Positions 23,002-31,108 of a stretch of 33,057 nucleotides of DNA are shown here, one piece after another. Source of the stretch: an uncultured Microcaldota archaeon (GTDB taxonomy: Archaea; Micrarchaeota; Micrarchaeia; Burarchaeales; Fermentimicrarchaeaceae); NCBI GenBank assembly GCA_903921825.1, contig CAIXRF010000090.1, positions 1-33,057 on the forward strand, in the 5' to 3' direction. The position numbers were made by a program, and so were the translations under genes. Under the pieces are notes generated by a model, which made no database searches, had not been told where the DNA came from, and saw only the letters and a program-made list of their open reading frames with translations. Each line of letters begins with the position of its first letter. Position 1 is the first letter of the stretch.

Positions 23002-24240
23002 TTGCCCAAGGCCATTTTCATCGTTTGCGACGGGATGGGCGATTTGCCCGACCCTAAGTTCGGGGGAAAGACGCCGCTCCAGGCGGCGAAGAAGCCGAAC
23101 ATGGATAAGCTGGCAGCGGAGGGGATATGCGGCCTACTGCATTCCGTGGGCGGGGGCAGGGTTCCCGGGAGCGACACCTCTCACCTCGCCATCTTCGGCT
23201 ATCCGCCCGACAGGTATTACACAGGAAGGGGTACGTTCGAGGCGCTGGGCGCAGGGCTGAAGCTCGAGCACGGCGACGTGGCATTCAGGTGCAATTTCGC
23301 CACGGTTGGGAAGGGCATGAAGCTGATTGACAGGAGGGCGGGAAGGATAAGCAGCAGCGAGGCGAAGGAGCTGGCGAAGCTCTTCGACGGCATGGTAATC
23401 GGCGGCGTGAAGGTGATATTCAAGGCTACGGTTGAGCACCGCGCAGCGCTTGTCCTGCGCGGCAAGGGCCTTTCCTGGAAGGTTTCGGACGCAGACCCCC
23501 ACGACGCCGTGGGCGTGCCCGTGCTCACGGTGAGGCCGCTTGACGGCTCGCCTGAGGCAAGGAAGACCGCGGACGTGCTGAACGAATTGGTAGCAAAGTC
23601 GCACGGGCTTCTGAGCAGCCACCCAATCAACAAGGAGAGGGCGAAGAAGGGGGAGCCGCAGGCGAACATCCTCCTGCCGAGGGGGGCGGGCGTGTTCGAG
23701 AAGGTGCCGTCCCTGAAGGAGAGGTTTGGGATAAGGGCGGCGTGCGTCGCAGGCGGCGCGCTCTACAAGGGAGTCGCGAGATACGCTGGGATGGACGTGC
23801 TGGAAGTGAAGGGCGCGACAGGCAACGCGAACACGGACGTGATGGCGAAGGGGAAAGCGGCGCTGGCTGCGCTGAAGGCCGGCTACGACTACGTTTTCAT
23901 CCACGTGAAGGCCACGGACAATTTCGGGCACGACGGTAAGTTCAGGGAGAAGGCAAAGATGATTGAGAAGATAGATTTGATGGTCGGCCTGCTGCTGAAA
24001 GGCGCGCCGAAAGACGCATACATCGCAATCACTGCGGACCACACCACGAGCTGCATGAAGATGAGGCACTCGCACGAGCCCACCCCGTTCGCCCTGCGCG
24101 GGCCCGGAATCCGCGTGGACGGCGTGAAGAAATACGACGAGCTTGAGTGCGCGAAGGGCGGGCTCGGGCACATCGCGGGAATCGACGTGATGCCCATGTT
24201 CGCCGACCTGCTCGGCAAGGCGCACACATACGGGTCCTAG
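23002..24240 (+). CDS. apgM: 2,3-bisphosphoglycerate-independent phosphoglycerate mutase, archaeal type
   Basis: The 412-residue enzyme of the alkaline-phosphatase superfamily interconverts 3- and 2-phosphoglycerate. Metal-binding Asp residues are at 10 and 14 (CDGMGD), the catalytic serine segment is PGSDTSHLAIFGY (about Ser57), and HVKATDNFGHDG and TADHTTS carry further ligands. The length fits the archaeal aPGM subfamily. The start is set at TTG 23002, which has AGGTGAT five bases upstream and gives MPKAIFIVCDG, the usual beginning. A GTG at 22993 would lie inside that site. Archease begins one base after the stop, so the two are cotranscribed. A TATA-like element lies at 22963-22971. Confidence 0.95.
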   Translation: MPKAIFIVCDGMGDLPDPKFGGKTPLQAAKKPNMDKLAAEGICGLLHSVGGGRVPGSDTSHLAIFGYPPDRYYTGRGTFEALGAGLKLEHGDVAFRCNFATVGKGMKLIDRRAGRISSSEAKELAKLFDGMVIGGVKVIFKATVEHRAALVLRGKGLSWKVSDADPHDAVGVPVLTVRPLDGSPEARKTADVLNELVAKSHGLLSSHPINKERAKKGEPQANILLPRGAGVFEKVPSLKERFGIRAACVAGGALYKGVARYAGMDVLEVKGATGNANTDVMAKGKAALAALKAGYDYVFIHVKATDNFGHDGKFREKAKMIEKIDLMVGLLLKGAPKDAYIAITADHTTSCMKMRHSHEPTPFALRGPGIRVDGVKKYDELECAKGGLGHIAGIDVMPMFADLLGKAHTYGS

Positions 24241-24241
24241 G

Positions 24242-24664
24242 ATGAAGAGCCACCGCTTCCTCGAGCACACCGCGGACGTCCTTTTAGAGGCAAGCGGCAG
24301 CTCGTTTGAAGAGGCGGTGGAGGCTGCGGCGGACGCGCTCTTCGAAACCGTTGCTGACGTGAAGAAGCTGGGCGAGGAGAAGAAGGTCGAAATCAGCGAG
24401 GAGGCGCAGGATTTGGGTAGCCTCGTGGTCTTCACGCTCTCCGACCTGCTGAGCGAGATGGATGCGGAAGAAATATTCCTGAAGCGGCTGAAGGTGGAGA
24501 AGTTCGAAAAGGCGGAGGGCAATTTCATCCTGGAAGGGACGGCCTACGGCTCACCGCAGAAGAGGGAGCTTGGGAACACGTCGGTGAAGGCGGTTACGCA
24601 CCACCTGCTGCAGGTTGAGGAGAAAAACGGGAAGTGGAAAATCCGGCTTCTGCTCGACATCTAG
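24242..24664 (+). CDS. Archease (RtcB-activating protein)
   Basis: The 140-residue SHS2-fold protein begins with FLEHTADV, whose His9 and Asp12 fit the metal-binding site, and ends KWKIRLLLDI, with the family's C-terminal Asp. SVKAVTHHLLQV is also characteristic. Archease speeds guanylation and turnover of RtcB, which is encoded at 20376. It is tightly linked to apgM (one-base gap). Its TAG stop lies in a CTAG palindrome that also gives the stop codon of the convergent lipoprotein gene, so the coding regions overlap by four bases. Confidence 0.95.
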   Translation: MKSHRFLEHTADVLLEASGSSFEEAVEAAADALFETVADVKKLGEEKKVEISEEAQDLGSLVVFTLSDLLSEMDAEEIFLKRLKVEKFEKAEGNFILEGTAYGSPQKRELGNTSVKAVTHHLLQVEEKNGKWKIRLLLDI

Positions 24665-25584
24665 GGAGCGCCTATCCTGTCAAGCTCCGCCTTCACAGCG
24701 CGCAATTCCTCGCCAGTCGTCACCACACTGATGTAAGAGGAATTCCCGCTCGAAGTCACTTGTATTTTCGCTAGGAACGGCCCAAGCCTGCCTCCGGCCG
24801 GTGCCATCGCATTGAGCAGGCTTATTGCCGTGACTGCCTTTTCCCTGAGCAAAACTGCATTCTCCGGCGTGTCCACGCGCAACAGCGCCTTCACGGCAAC
24901 GCCCGAGGCGTTCTCCTTCATCTGGAGCCCGGCGGAATCGAGGCTTGCGAAGGCATCCGAGCCCAGCGGCCCTACTGCGGAGGCGAGTCCGCTGCGCACC
25001 GTAGGAGTAATAGCCGAGGCAACAAGGATTTCGGAGCTCGAATCCATCTCATTGAGAACCCCCATTATCTTCGCGTTCTGCGCAGCATTTCCCCGCGTCC
25101 CGGCCTTCACGTCAATCGCCGCCTTCACCGCTGGGGCATCGCCCGCGACAACGCAGCCGGAAACGAACGCAAGGTTCGTCCCTCCCCTCTGGAAAACCGT
25201 CGTGTCCCGGTAGGAGGACGCCAGCCAGGATGAGTTCGCCCTCACCGCTGCCTCGCCCGCAGCCATGTCCGCCGGGTTCTGGAGGATGAACGCCGAATAG
25301 CTTCCGTTCGCCTCGATTGTGAAGAATGCCGCCTTCTGCACCGTCCGCGGGTCCAGGCCTGTGCCTTCCAGCAGCCTGCCCAGCCTACCGCTTAGGCTGT
25401 CCCATCCGCTTGCCGCAGCATAGGCCTGGCTTAGGTCGTCGCCAGTTAGGACCGTGTCCAGCTTGAACACCGCAACCACCGTTGCATCCGACGGCACGAG
25501 GCTGAATGCGTCCGGGCTGAAGGGCAGCGAGCAGCAGCCCGAAATGAGCAGGGCAAGCGCCGCGAGCAGCAGTAACCGCCTCAT
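24661..25584 (-). CDS. Lipoprotein of unknown function
   Basis: The 307-residue product begins MRRLLLLAALALLISGCC, with a lipobox whose first Cys is the likely anchor. The rest is a soluble extracytoplasmic domain of alternating strands and helices (FSLVPSDATVVAVFKLDTVL near the N-terminus, then repeated VKAAID and VTAISLLNAM segments). It loosely recalls the DUF3352-like lipoproteins, which begin with a P-x-D/S-A-x-x-(A/V) strand, but the match is weak. The ATG at 25584 lies 26 bases from the centre of a palindromic TATA box and is probably leaderless; an upstream TTG is rejected. It is divergent from tRNA-Gln. Confidence 0.8.
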   Translation of the reverse strand: MRRLLLLAALALLISGCCSLPFSPDAFSLVPSDATVVAVFKLDTVLTGDDLSQAYAAASGWDSLSGRLGRLLEGTGLDPRTVQKAAFFTIEANGSYSAFILQNPADMAAGEAAVRANSSWLASSYRDTTVFQRGGTNLAFVSGCVVAGDAPAVKAAIDVKAGTRGNAAQNAKIMGVLNEMDSSSEILVASAITPTVRSGLASAVGPLGSDAFASLDSAGLQMKENASGVAVKALLRVDTPENAVLLREKAVTAISLLNAMAPAGGRLGPFLAKIQVTSSGNSSYISVVTTGEELRAVKAELDRIGAP

Positions 25585-25605
25585 GGGGGCAATTTTGCGC
25601 AACTT

Positions 25606-25615
25606 TATTTAAATA
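25606..25615. promoter_or_regulatory. Palindromic TATA box shared by tRNA-Gln and the divergent lipoprotein
   Basis: TATTTAAATA is a perfect 10-bp palindrome. The tRNA 5' end lies about 29 bases to the right of its centre and the lipoprotein ATG about 26 bases to the left. Both distances fit archaeal TATA-to-start spacing, so one TBP site may serve both directions. Confidence 0.6.
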
Positions 25616-25639
25616 GGGCGACGAAACTATCTGCTCGCT

Positions 25640-25712
25640 AGCCCCGTCATCTAGTGGTCAAGGATGGCAGGCTCTGAACCTGCACACATCGGTTCGAATC
25701 CGGTCGGGGCTA
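25640..25712 (+). tRNA. tRNA-Gln (CUG)
   Basis: A complete 73-nt cloverleaf can be drawn. The 7-bp acceptor stem has A1-T72 (25640 with 25711); the D-stem is 25649-25652 with 25662-25665, with GG in the loop. The anticodon stem is gcagg/cctgc around loop CTCTGAA, so the anticodon is CTG at 25674-25676. The T-arm has loop TTCGAAT, and the discriminator is A at 25712. CCA is not encoded and there is no intron. The discriminator base is also the first base of the phosphoglucose isomerase ATG. Confidence 0.93.
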
Positions 25713-26461
25713 TGATGATAGACGAAGAGCTTCTTGGCGTGAAGATTAGGCGCGCGGGGAAGAATTTCAGGGTCAGCCTTTTGGGCGGCCCTTCGCAGGG
25801 CCTGGTTGCCTGGAAGCGGACGCTCGCGAAGCTCATTGACGACAAGGTATTGCTCGAGCCCGAGGCGGGGAAGGCGCTCATGCAGAGGGACGGCGACGTT
25901 ACCGTTTATGAGGTGATGAACCTCTCCAAATCCCTGCCGGCGCTCAAGGCGATAGACTCGAAGGTGAAGGTCGCGTGCGACATAACCCTCCTGAACTACG
26001 GCATAATCTCGGCAACTGACACAGGCGAGCTCTTCATGACCTATGGCCATGACCACGAGAAGCCGTTCGGAGAGGTTTATTCCGTGCTCGCGGGCAGCGG
26101 CTTCCTCATGCTCTACCAGCCGGGGACGAACGTTTCGCGTGCCGTGAGCATGCGGAAAGGCGACGAGTATTACATCCCGCCGGGATGGGTGCACAGGTCG
26201 TATTGCGGCGACGAGGGCATGGTGCTGGTCGGCTTCGTGCCGCATGAAGCGGGGCACAACTACGATGCCGTGAAAGGAAAGGGGTTCCCCTACCACATAT
26301 TCTATGATGAGGCCAAGCAGGAGGCTTTCTTCAGGCACAACCCCGGCTTCGGGAAATCGGAGCTGCAGGTGCTACGGGCGAAAAAAAGGCCGATAGGTGC
26401 CATGGAAAAATACCTCGTGGCGCCCGAAGAGCTGCGCAGGCTGCTCGAAATGAGAGTCTAG
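25712..26461 (+). CDS. pgiA: Cupin-type glucose-6-phosphate isomerase
   Basis: The up-to-249-residue cupin interconverts glucose 6-phosphate and fructose 6-phosphate. The metal site is H113-x-H115 and Glu121 in YGHDHEKPFGEVY, plus His161 in YIPPGWVHRS. It is about 60 residues longer than the compact archaeal cPGIs, mainly at the N- and C-termini. The first ATG (25712) overlaps the last base of tRNA-Gln and the second follows at 25715. There is no room for a separate promoter, so it is probably cotranscribed with the tRNA. tRNase Z cleavage after 25712 would leave two bases before the ATG at 25715. Its stop shares a CTAG with the convergent gene. Confidence 0.9.
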   Translation: MMIDEELLGVKIRRAGKNFRVSLLGGPSQGLVAWKRTLAKLIDDKVLLEPEAGKALMQRDGDVTVYEVMNLSKSLPALKAIDSKVKVACDITLLNYGIISATDTGELFMTYGHDHEKPFGEVYSVLAGSGFLMLYQPGTNVSRAVSMRKGDEYYIPPGWVHRSYCGDEGMVLVGFVPHEAGHNYDAVKGKGFPYHIFYDEAKQEAFFRHNPGFGKSELQVLRAKKRPIGAMEKYLVAPEELRRLLEMRV

Positions 26462-27678
26462 CTCTGCAGCGGAATCTCGCCCTTCGCTATCTTCCCGTCC
26501 AGTTCGTCCTTTCTCTCCTTCAGCTTAACGAGGCGGGCGTTCATCATGTCCTCGAACTTCGAGCGCTTTGTCTCCAGCTCGGCGAGGCCCTTTGGCCACT
26601 GCTTGTTCCTGAACTGCGCCACGCCCGTGTTGCCATCCCCGTAGTAGACGATGAAGCCCTTGTTTTCCGCTATGTTCTTCTCCTTGTTCCTGTTTATCCA
26701 CATCTGCGCGACCAGGACGTCGCCTCTCGAGTTGAAATACGCGCATGTCCCTTCCTTTGGCTCCCAAAGCACGCTCACCTTCTTGTTTGTGATGTGGTGG
26801 AACTCGCGCTTCTCCTTCCTGTCATCCTTCACCCTTTCGAGCAGGTCCTTCTTGTCCCTGCCCAGGTTGTGCTCCGTTATCGGGATGCCGTTATCGAGGC
26901 ACCATGCCGCCTTCACCATCTTGGCGGGTATTTCTATAATCTCCTGTGACTTCGAGATTTTGCCAAACGCATGTATCTCCTTCTGCGCCCGCTCCGCGCC
27001 CTCGTTCAGCTTGGACGCAGTCTTCCCGCCAACAGTGCCACCGACGCCGATGCCTATAAGCGCCGCAGCGGCGAGCGCGGGAAGCGTGATTGGCAGGCCG
27101 AGCGCAATTACGACAGCAGTTAGCGATACTTCTCCGGCGACGCCAGCGACGGAGCCGGCCGACCAGCCCCTGCCGAATATCTGCCGCCAGGTGTAGGGCC
27201 TTATCTCCTTCTCGCCGTATTCGTCCAGCGCCCGCGTAACGGTCTGCAGCTCGTTTTCCCGCTTTTCCCTCTCGGCTGCGGGGCTTGGCAGTACCGCCTG
27301 AATCGTGCTGAGCTCGGCCCTCCACGTCAGCTGGTCTGCCTCGGTTTTCGCCTCGCCCAGCTTCTTGACTACGGCCTTCTGATAAGCATCGAGAGTCTTA
27401 ATAGCCTCCAATTCCGCGACGAGAAGCTCACGCTTCAGCGAGAGCGCCTCGGCCCTCCCGGTTATCTCCTTGGCCTTGCCGAAGAATGGGAGTTTCTTCT
27501 TGTCCAGTGCGCGCTTTAAGGAATCCTTCTGATTTTCGGAAAGGCTCAGCCCAGTCCTGCTGATGAGCGCCTCCTGCTCCTTCGAGAGCGGCCTTCCCTC
27601 TTCCATCGCCTCGAACGCGCGCTTCAGCACTTCCTGCTTAACCGTGAGCGGCTTAAGTCTTTCCACAGAACCGGGCAT
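26458..27678 (-). CDS. Coiled-coil membrane protein of unknown function
   Basis: The 406-residue product has a long charged helical region (about residues 1-150, with Glu/Lys/Leu heptads). A hydrophobic Gly/Ala-rich pair of segments lies at about 175-215 (SLTAVVIALGLPITLPALAAAALIGIGVGGTVGG). A soluble C-terminal domain with TNKKVSVLWEPKEGTCAYF and a charged helical end follows. The layout resembles that of the protein at 13057, though I see no clear sequence match. The ATG at 27678 has GGTGG upstream and is about 38 bases from the TATA box at 27712-27719; an ATG at 27705 would sit too close to that box. Its stop overlaps the isomerase stop within CTAG. Confidence 0.75.
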   Translation of the reverse strand: MPGSVERLKPLTVKQEVLKRAFEAMEEGRPLSKEQEALISRTGLSLSENQKDSLKRALDKKKLPFFGKAKEITGRAEALSLKRELLVAELEAIKTLDAYQKAVVKKLGEAKTEADQLTWRAELSTIQAVLPSPAAEREKRENELQTVTRALDEYGEKEIRPYTWRQIFGRGWSAGSVAGVAGEVSLTAVVIALGLPITLPALAAAALIGIGVGGTVGGKTASKLNEGAERAQKEIHAFGKISKSQEIIEIPAKMVKAAWCLDNGIPITEHNLGRDKKDLLERVKDDRKEKREFHHITNKKVSVLWEPKEGTCAYFNSRGDVLVAQMWINRNKEKNIAENKGFIVYYGDGNTGVAQFRNKQWPKGLAELETKRSKFEDMMNARLVKLKERKDELDGKIAKGEIPLQS

Positions 27679-27711
27679 CCAAGACCACCGCCTAAAAATG
27701 CTCATCCGCTC

Positions 27712-27719
27712 TATAAATA
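27712..27719 (-). promoter_or_regulatory. TATA box for the coiled-coil membrane protein
   Basis: tatttata on the minus strand lies directly after the ATPase stop codon and about 38 bases before the preferred ATG at 27678. Confidence 0.45.
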
Positions 27720-27720
27720 G

Positions 27721-30417
27721 CTAACCCTTTGCCGCAGAGGGCAGCGTTTCCCTGAAGAACTTCGCCCTGGCCCCCTTTGCGAACTCCGCGAGGAGGAAGG
27801 CGGAAAGCGACACGACAGTTATCACCACCCAGTCGTTCAGGCTCAGCGGCACTGTCCTGAACACGGCCTGCAGCGGCGGAAGGTAAATTACGGCGAACTG
27901 CCCCACGAGCGTGGAAACGAAGGCGAGGTTCATCCAGCTATTCGAGAAGAGGCCTATCCTACTCAGCGTCGCCTCCTCCGAGCGCATGCTCAGCACGAAC
28001 CAGTGCTCAAACATCACGAGCGTGGTGAACGCCATGGTGCGGGCGTAGGCTTCCCCGCCTCCGAAGGAGAGCAGGTAAAGCCCGAGCGTCCCAAGGGTGA
28101 TGACGATGGAGATGGTGGTGATGAAGATGAAGTTCCTGCGCGTGAGAACCTGCTCCTTGGGGTTGCGCGGCGGGCGCAGCATCAGGCCCGGCGATGCGGG
28201 CTCAACGGCAAGGGCGAGCGCGGGCAGGCCGTCCGTGACCAGGTTCAGCCACAATAGCTGGAGCGGGAGAAGCGGCAGCGGCAGGTTTGCCACCGTCGCG
28301 AAGAACATCACCATTACCTCGCCGATGTTGCAGGAGAGCAGGTAGACGACTGCCTTCTTTATGTTGTCGTATATGACGCGGCCCTCCTCCACCGCATGGA
28401 CGATGGTCGCGAAATTGTCGTCCAGCAGTATCATGTCGCCCGCTTCCTTCGCCACGTCCGTCCCGGTTATGCCCATCGCCACGCCAATGTCCGCCAGCTT
28501 GAGCGCGGGCGCGTCGTTCACCCCGTCGCCCGTCATCGCAATCACGAGCCTCTCCGCGCGCAGCGCCTTCACGATGCGCTGCTTGTGCGCCGGAGAAACG
28601 CGGGCGTATGCGGCTATCCTCGTGGCCTCTTTCGCGAGCTGCGCGTCGCTCATCGCGTCAAGCTCCTCTCCGGTAATTACTGTGGAGCCCGGCAGCAGGA
28701 TGCCAAGCTCCTTCGCGACCGCAACTGCCGTGTCCTTGTGGTCGCCCGTTATCATCACTGTGCGGATTCCCGCCTGCTTGCAGAGGCGCACCGCGGCCTT
28801 CGCCTCCGCCCTCGGCGGGTCAATCATGCCGACGAGACTGACAAAGACGAGGCCGGATTCCAGCCTCTCGACTGCGACGCGCTCTGCCCTGCCCGGAATC
28901 CGCCTGTATGCCACCGCGAGGACGCGCAGCGCGTCCGTTGCCATCCTCCGCGTCTCCGCATGGATGCGCTTCCTGTCTTCTCCAGTGAGCCGCACCTCCT
29001 CCCCATCCTTCATGATGTGCGTGCATTTCGCAAGCAGCGTCTCAGTTGCGCCTTTCGAATACACCTCGAGCCCGTCAGCCGAGCGGTTCGCTGTGCTCAT
29101 CATCTTGCGCTCTGAGTCGAACGGCAGCTCGGCAACGCGCCTGCGCTCCTTCGCCAGCTTCCCGAGGTCGAAGCCGGCCTTCGCCGCAGCTACGAGCAGC
29201 GCGCCCTCGGTCGGGTCCCCGAACACATGCCAGCTTCCCCCGTTCTCTAGCTTCGCGTTGCTGCAAAGCGCGCCAGCGCGCAGGGCCAGTTCGAGGTCTG
29301 GCTCGCGCCTCAGGTCAATGCGCTTGCCCGCGCGGTAGAAGTCGCCGCTCGGCGCATAGCCCTCCCCGCTGACCGAATACTCCTTCCCGTAGCACCATAT
29401 CCTCCGCACCGTCATCTCGTTCCGCGTGAGCGTCCCGGTCTTGTCCGAGCAGATTACTGAAGTGGAGCCCAGAGTTTCAACCGCAGTCAGCCGCCTGACT
29501 ATCGAGTTCTTCGCAGCCATCCTGCCCAGCCCCACTGCAAGGGAGATGGTGACTATCGCAGGCAGGCCCTCTGGGATGGCAGCGACCGCAAGCGCAACGG
29601 AGGTCAGGAACATGTCGAACCAGGGCAGGGAGCGCAGCACGCCTGCGATGAAGACTATCGCAGTCACTGCAAGGAAGACGATGCCTATCTGCTTCCCGAG
29701 GCGGTCCAACTTCTTCTGCAGCGGAGTTTCCTCCTCGGGCGTTTCCTGCAGCATCTCTGCTATCTTGCCCATCTCCGTCTTCATGCCGGTCGCTGCGACG
29801 GCCGCGGAGCCCCTGCCGCCCGTTATGACCGTGCCCATGTAGAGCATGTTCTTCCTGTCCGCGAGGTAAGGGCTGCCCTTCAGGCTCGCGGTGTGCTTCG
29901 AAACTGGCCTCGACTCGCCCGTGAGCATGCTCTCGTCCGCCTGCAGGCTCACGGATTCCAGGATGCGGCAGTCAGCGGGTATGCGGTCGCCGGTCTCGAG
30001 CAGCACCACGTCGCCGGGCACGAGCTCGCGGACCGGGACGAGCATCTCCTCGCCGTTCCTCCTCACCCTCGCCTTGGGCGCCGCGAGCTTCTTCAGCGCC
30101 CGGACCGCCCTCTCCGCCTTGTATTCCTGCGCGAAGCCGAATGCGGCATTAAGAATAACGACGACCATTATTGCGCTCGCGTCAAGCCACTCGCCAAGCA
30201 GCCAGGCCACGACTGCCGCGACAATCAGGATTACTATGAGGAACTGCTTCAGCTGGTCCAGGAACATTGAAACTGGCGACTTCCCGGGCTTCTCCCTCAG
30301 CTCGTTGGGCCCGTGCCTCTCCATGCGGGAGGCCGCCTCCCGGCTCGTGAGCCCTTCCAGCGAGGTGCCGAGCTTTTTCAGCGCCTCCTCGGGCGAGAGG
30401 TTGTGCCATTCCTCCAT
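27721..30417 (-). CDS. P2A-type Ca2+-transporting ATPase (SERCA-like)
   Basis: The 898-residue pump couples ATP hydrolysis to cation export. The actuator motif TGES is at 166-169, the phosphorylation site DKTGTLT has Asp325, KGA is at 455-457 and TGDGVND at 629-635. The ligands of both Ca2+ sites of SERCA appear kept: E283 (PEGLP), N697 and E700 (CNIGE), N725, T728 and D729 (NLVTDG), and E804 in the eighth membrane helix (FEHW), corresponding to SERCA E908. Ca2+ is therefore the likely ion and two per cycle are possible, by analogy. Ten membrane helices are expected. The ATG is about 25 bases from a TATA box, so the message is probably leaderless. That box overlaps the end of the upstream gene. 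Confidence 0.93.
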   Translation of the reverse strand: MEEWHNLSPEEALKKLGTSLEGLTSREAASRMERHGPNELREKPGKSPVSMFLDQLKQFLIVILIVAAVVAWLLGEWLDASAIMVVVILNAAFGFAQEYKAERAVRALKKLAAPKARVRRNGEEMLVPVRELVPGDVVLLETGDRIPADCRILESVSLQADESMLTGESRPVSKHTASLKGSPYLADRKNMLYMGTVITGGRGSAAVAATGMKTEMGKIAEMLQETPEEETPLQKKLDRLGKQIGIVFLAVTAIVFIAGVLRSLPWFDMFLTSVALAVAAIPEGLPAIVTISLAVGLGRMAAKNSIVRRLTAVETLGSTSVICSDKTGTLTRNEMTVRRIWCYGKEYSVSGEGYAPSGDFYRAGKRIDLRREPDLELALRAGALCSNAKLENGGSWHVFGDPTEGALLVAAAKAGFDLGKLAKERRRVAELPFDSERKMMSTANRSADGLEVYSKGATETLLAKCTHIMKDGEEVRLTGEDRKRIHAETRRMATDALRVLAVAYRRIPGRAERVAVERLESGLVFVSLVGMIDPPRAEAKAAVRLCKQAGIRTVMITGDHKDTAVAVAKELGILLPGSTVITGEELDAMSDAQLAKEATRIAAYARVSPAHKQRIVKALRAERLVIAMTGDGVNDAPALKLADIGVAMGITGTDVAKEAGDMILLDDNFATIVHAVEEGRVIYDNIKKAVVYLLSCNIGEVMVMFFATVANLPLPLLPLQLLWLNLVTDGLPALALAVEPASPGLMLRPPRNPKEQVLTRRNFIFITTISIVITLGTLGLYLLSFGGGEAYARTMAFTTLVMFEHWFVLSMRSEEATLSRIGLFSNSWMNLAFVSTLVGQFAVIYLPPLQAVFRTVPLSLNDWVVITVVSLSAFLLAEFAKGARAKFFRETLPSAAKG

Positions 30418-30438
30418 AGCGGGCTTTTGGCTCGGTGG

Positions 30439-30446
30439 ATTTTAAA
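30439..30446 (-). promoter_or_regulatory. TATA box for the Ca2+ ATPase
   Basis: tttaaaat on the minus strand is about 25 bases before the ATG at 30417. The TAA stop of the preceding gene (30442-30444) is inside it. Confidence 0.55.
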
Positions 30447-31068
30447 GCAGTATCGAAACCGAGTAGCCCGCGAGCACCACGAAGGCAATCAGGAGCATCA
30501 GCGAGAGCAGGAGCACCGCGAAGCGGAGCGAGCCGAACGAGCCTCCGACCTTCGCCTGCGCGGCGGCAAGGGAAGTGCGCGAGTTGGCCACGTCCGCCCT
30601 CACCGCGCTCATGTTCTGCTTCAGCTGTGCGGCGTTTGCGGCCAAGCCCCCGAAAGATGAGGACGCGTTGCCAAAGTAGAACGAGGCGTTGCGCAAATCC
30701 CGCGCGGACGCGCTCAGCCCATCCGCGGTCCCGGCAGGGATGAGCGGCACTGCGCCGACGGAGGCCGCAAGGTTGTCGAACGACCCTGCCGCGCCTCCGG
30801 CTGCGGACGAGAGCGATGAGACTGCCGCGCTCATGTTGCCCGATGCGTCGCCCATCGAGCCCGAGGCCTGCTCCGCGGAGGCGAGCGAGCCGTCCAGGTC
30901 CGAAAGCGTCTGCGTCACGGAGGTAATCTCCAGGTCGAATGCGGACTGCACGCTGTTGATTGCGGAAAGCGCAGTGAAGTAGAAGAATATGCTGAGGACC
31001 ACGCCCGATAAGCCTAGCACCGTCCCTGCCAGCGCGAAAAGCGCCTTGAGCACGGAGCGCAGGTGCAT
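30442..31068 (-). CDS. Two-helix membrane protein with Ser/Ala-rich extracytoplasmic coil
   Basis: The 208-residue product has a membrane helix at about 9-35 (FALAGTVLGLSGVVLSIFFYF). A roughly 140-residue Ser/Ala/Asn-rich helical region with several sequons follows, then a second helix at the C-terminus (FAVLLLSLMLLIAFVVLAGY). The middle probably forms an outward-facing coiled coil. I recognise no family. The ATG at 31068 is preferred; a GTG at 31077 has a ggagg upstream and is also possible. It lies 40 bases downstream of the NHL/coiled-coil gene in the same direction, so the two are probably cotranscribed and may work together. Confidence 0.7.
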   Translation of the reverse strand: MHLRSVLKALFALAGTVLGLSGVVLSIFFYFTALSAINSVQSAFDLEITSVTQTLSDLDGSLASAEQASGSMGDASGNMSAAVSSLSSAAGGAAGSFDNLAASVGAVPLIPAGTADGLSASARDLRNASFYFGNASSSFGGLAANAAQLKQNMSAVRADVANSRTSLAAAQAKVGGSFGSLRFAVLLLSLMLLIAFVVLAGYSVSILL

Positions 31069-31108
31069 CCCTTCCACTGGGGCTGGCGCCTCCTGCGGCG
31101 CCGCGGGC

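Noticed and set aside
23134-24528. A 464-codon minus-strand frame opposite apgM and archease
   Set aside because: Both plus-strand proteins are firmly identified; the long opposite frame reflects the high GC and codon bias.
25664-25711. N-terminal extension of the isomerase reading through the tRNA
   Set aside because: The extra codons are the tRNA-Gln sequence; the ATGs at 25712/25715 fit the family better.
28361-29338. A 325-codon plus-strand frame inside the Ca2+ ATPase gene
   Set aside because: It is Ser/Ala/Arg-rich antisense of a well-defined P-type ATPase with every catalytic motif present.
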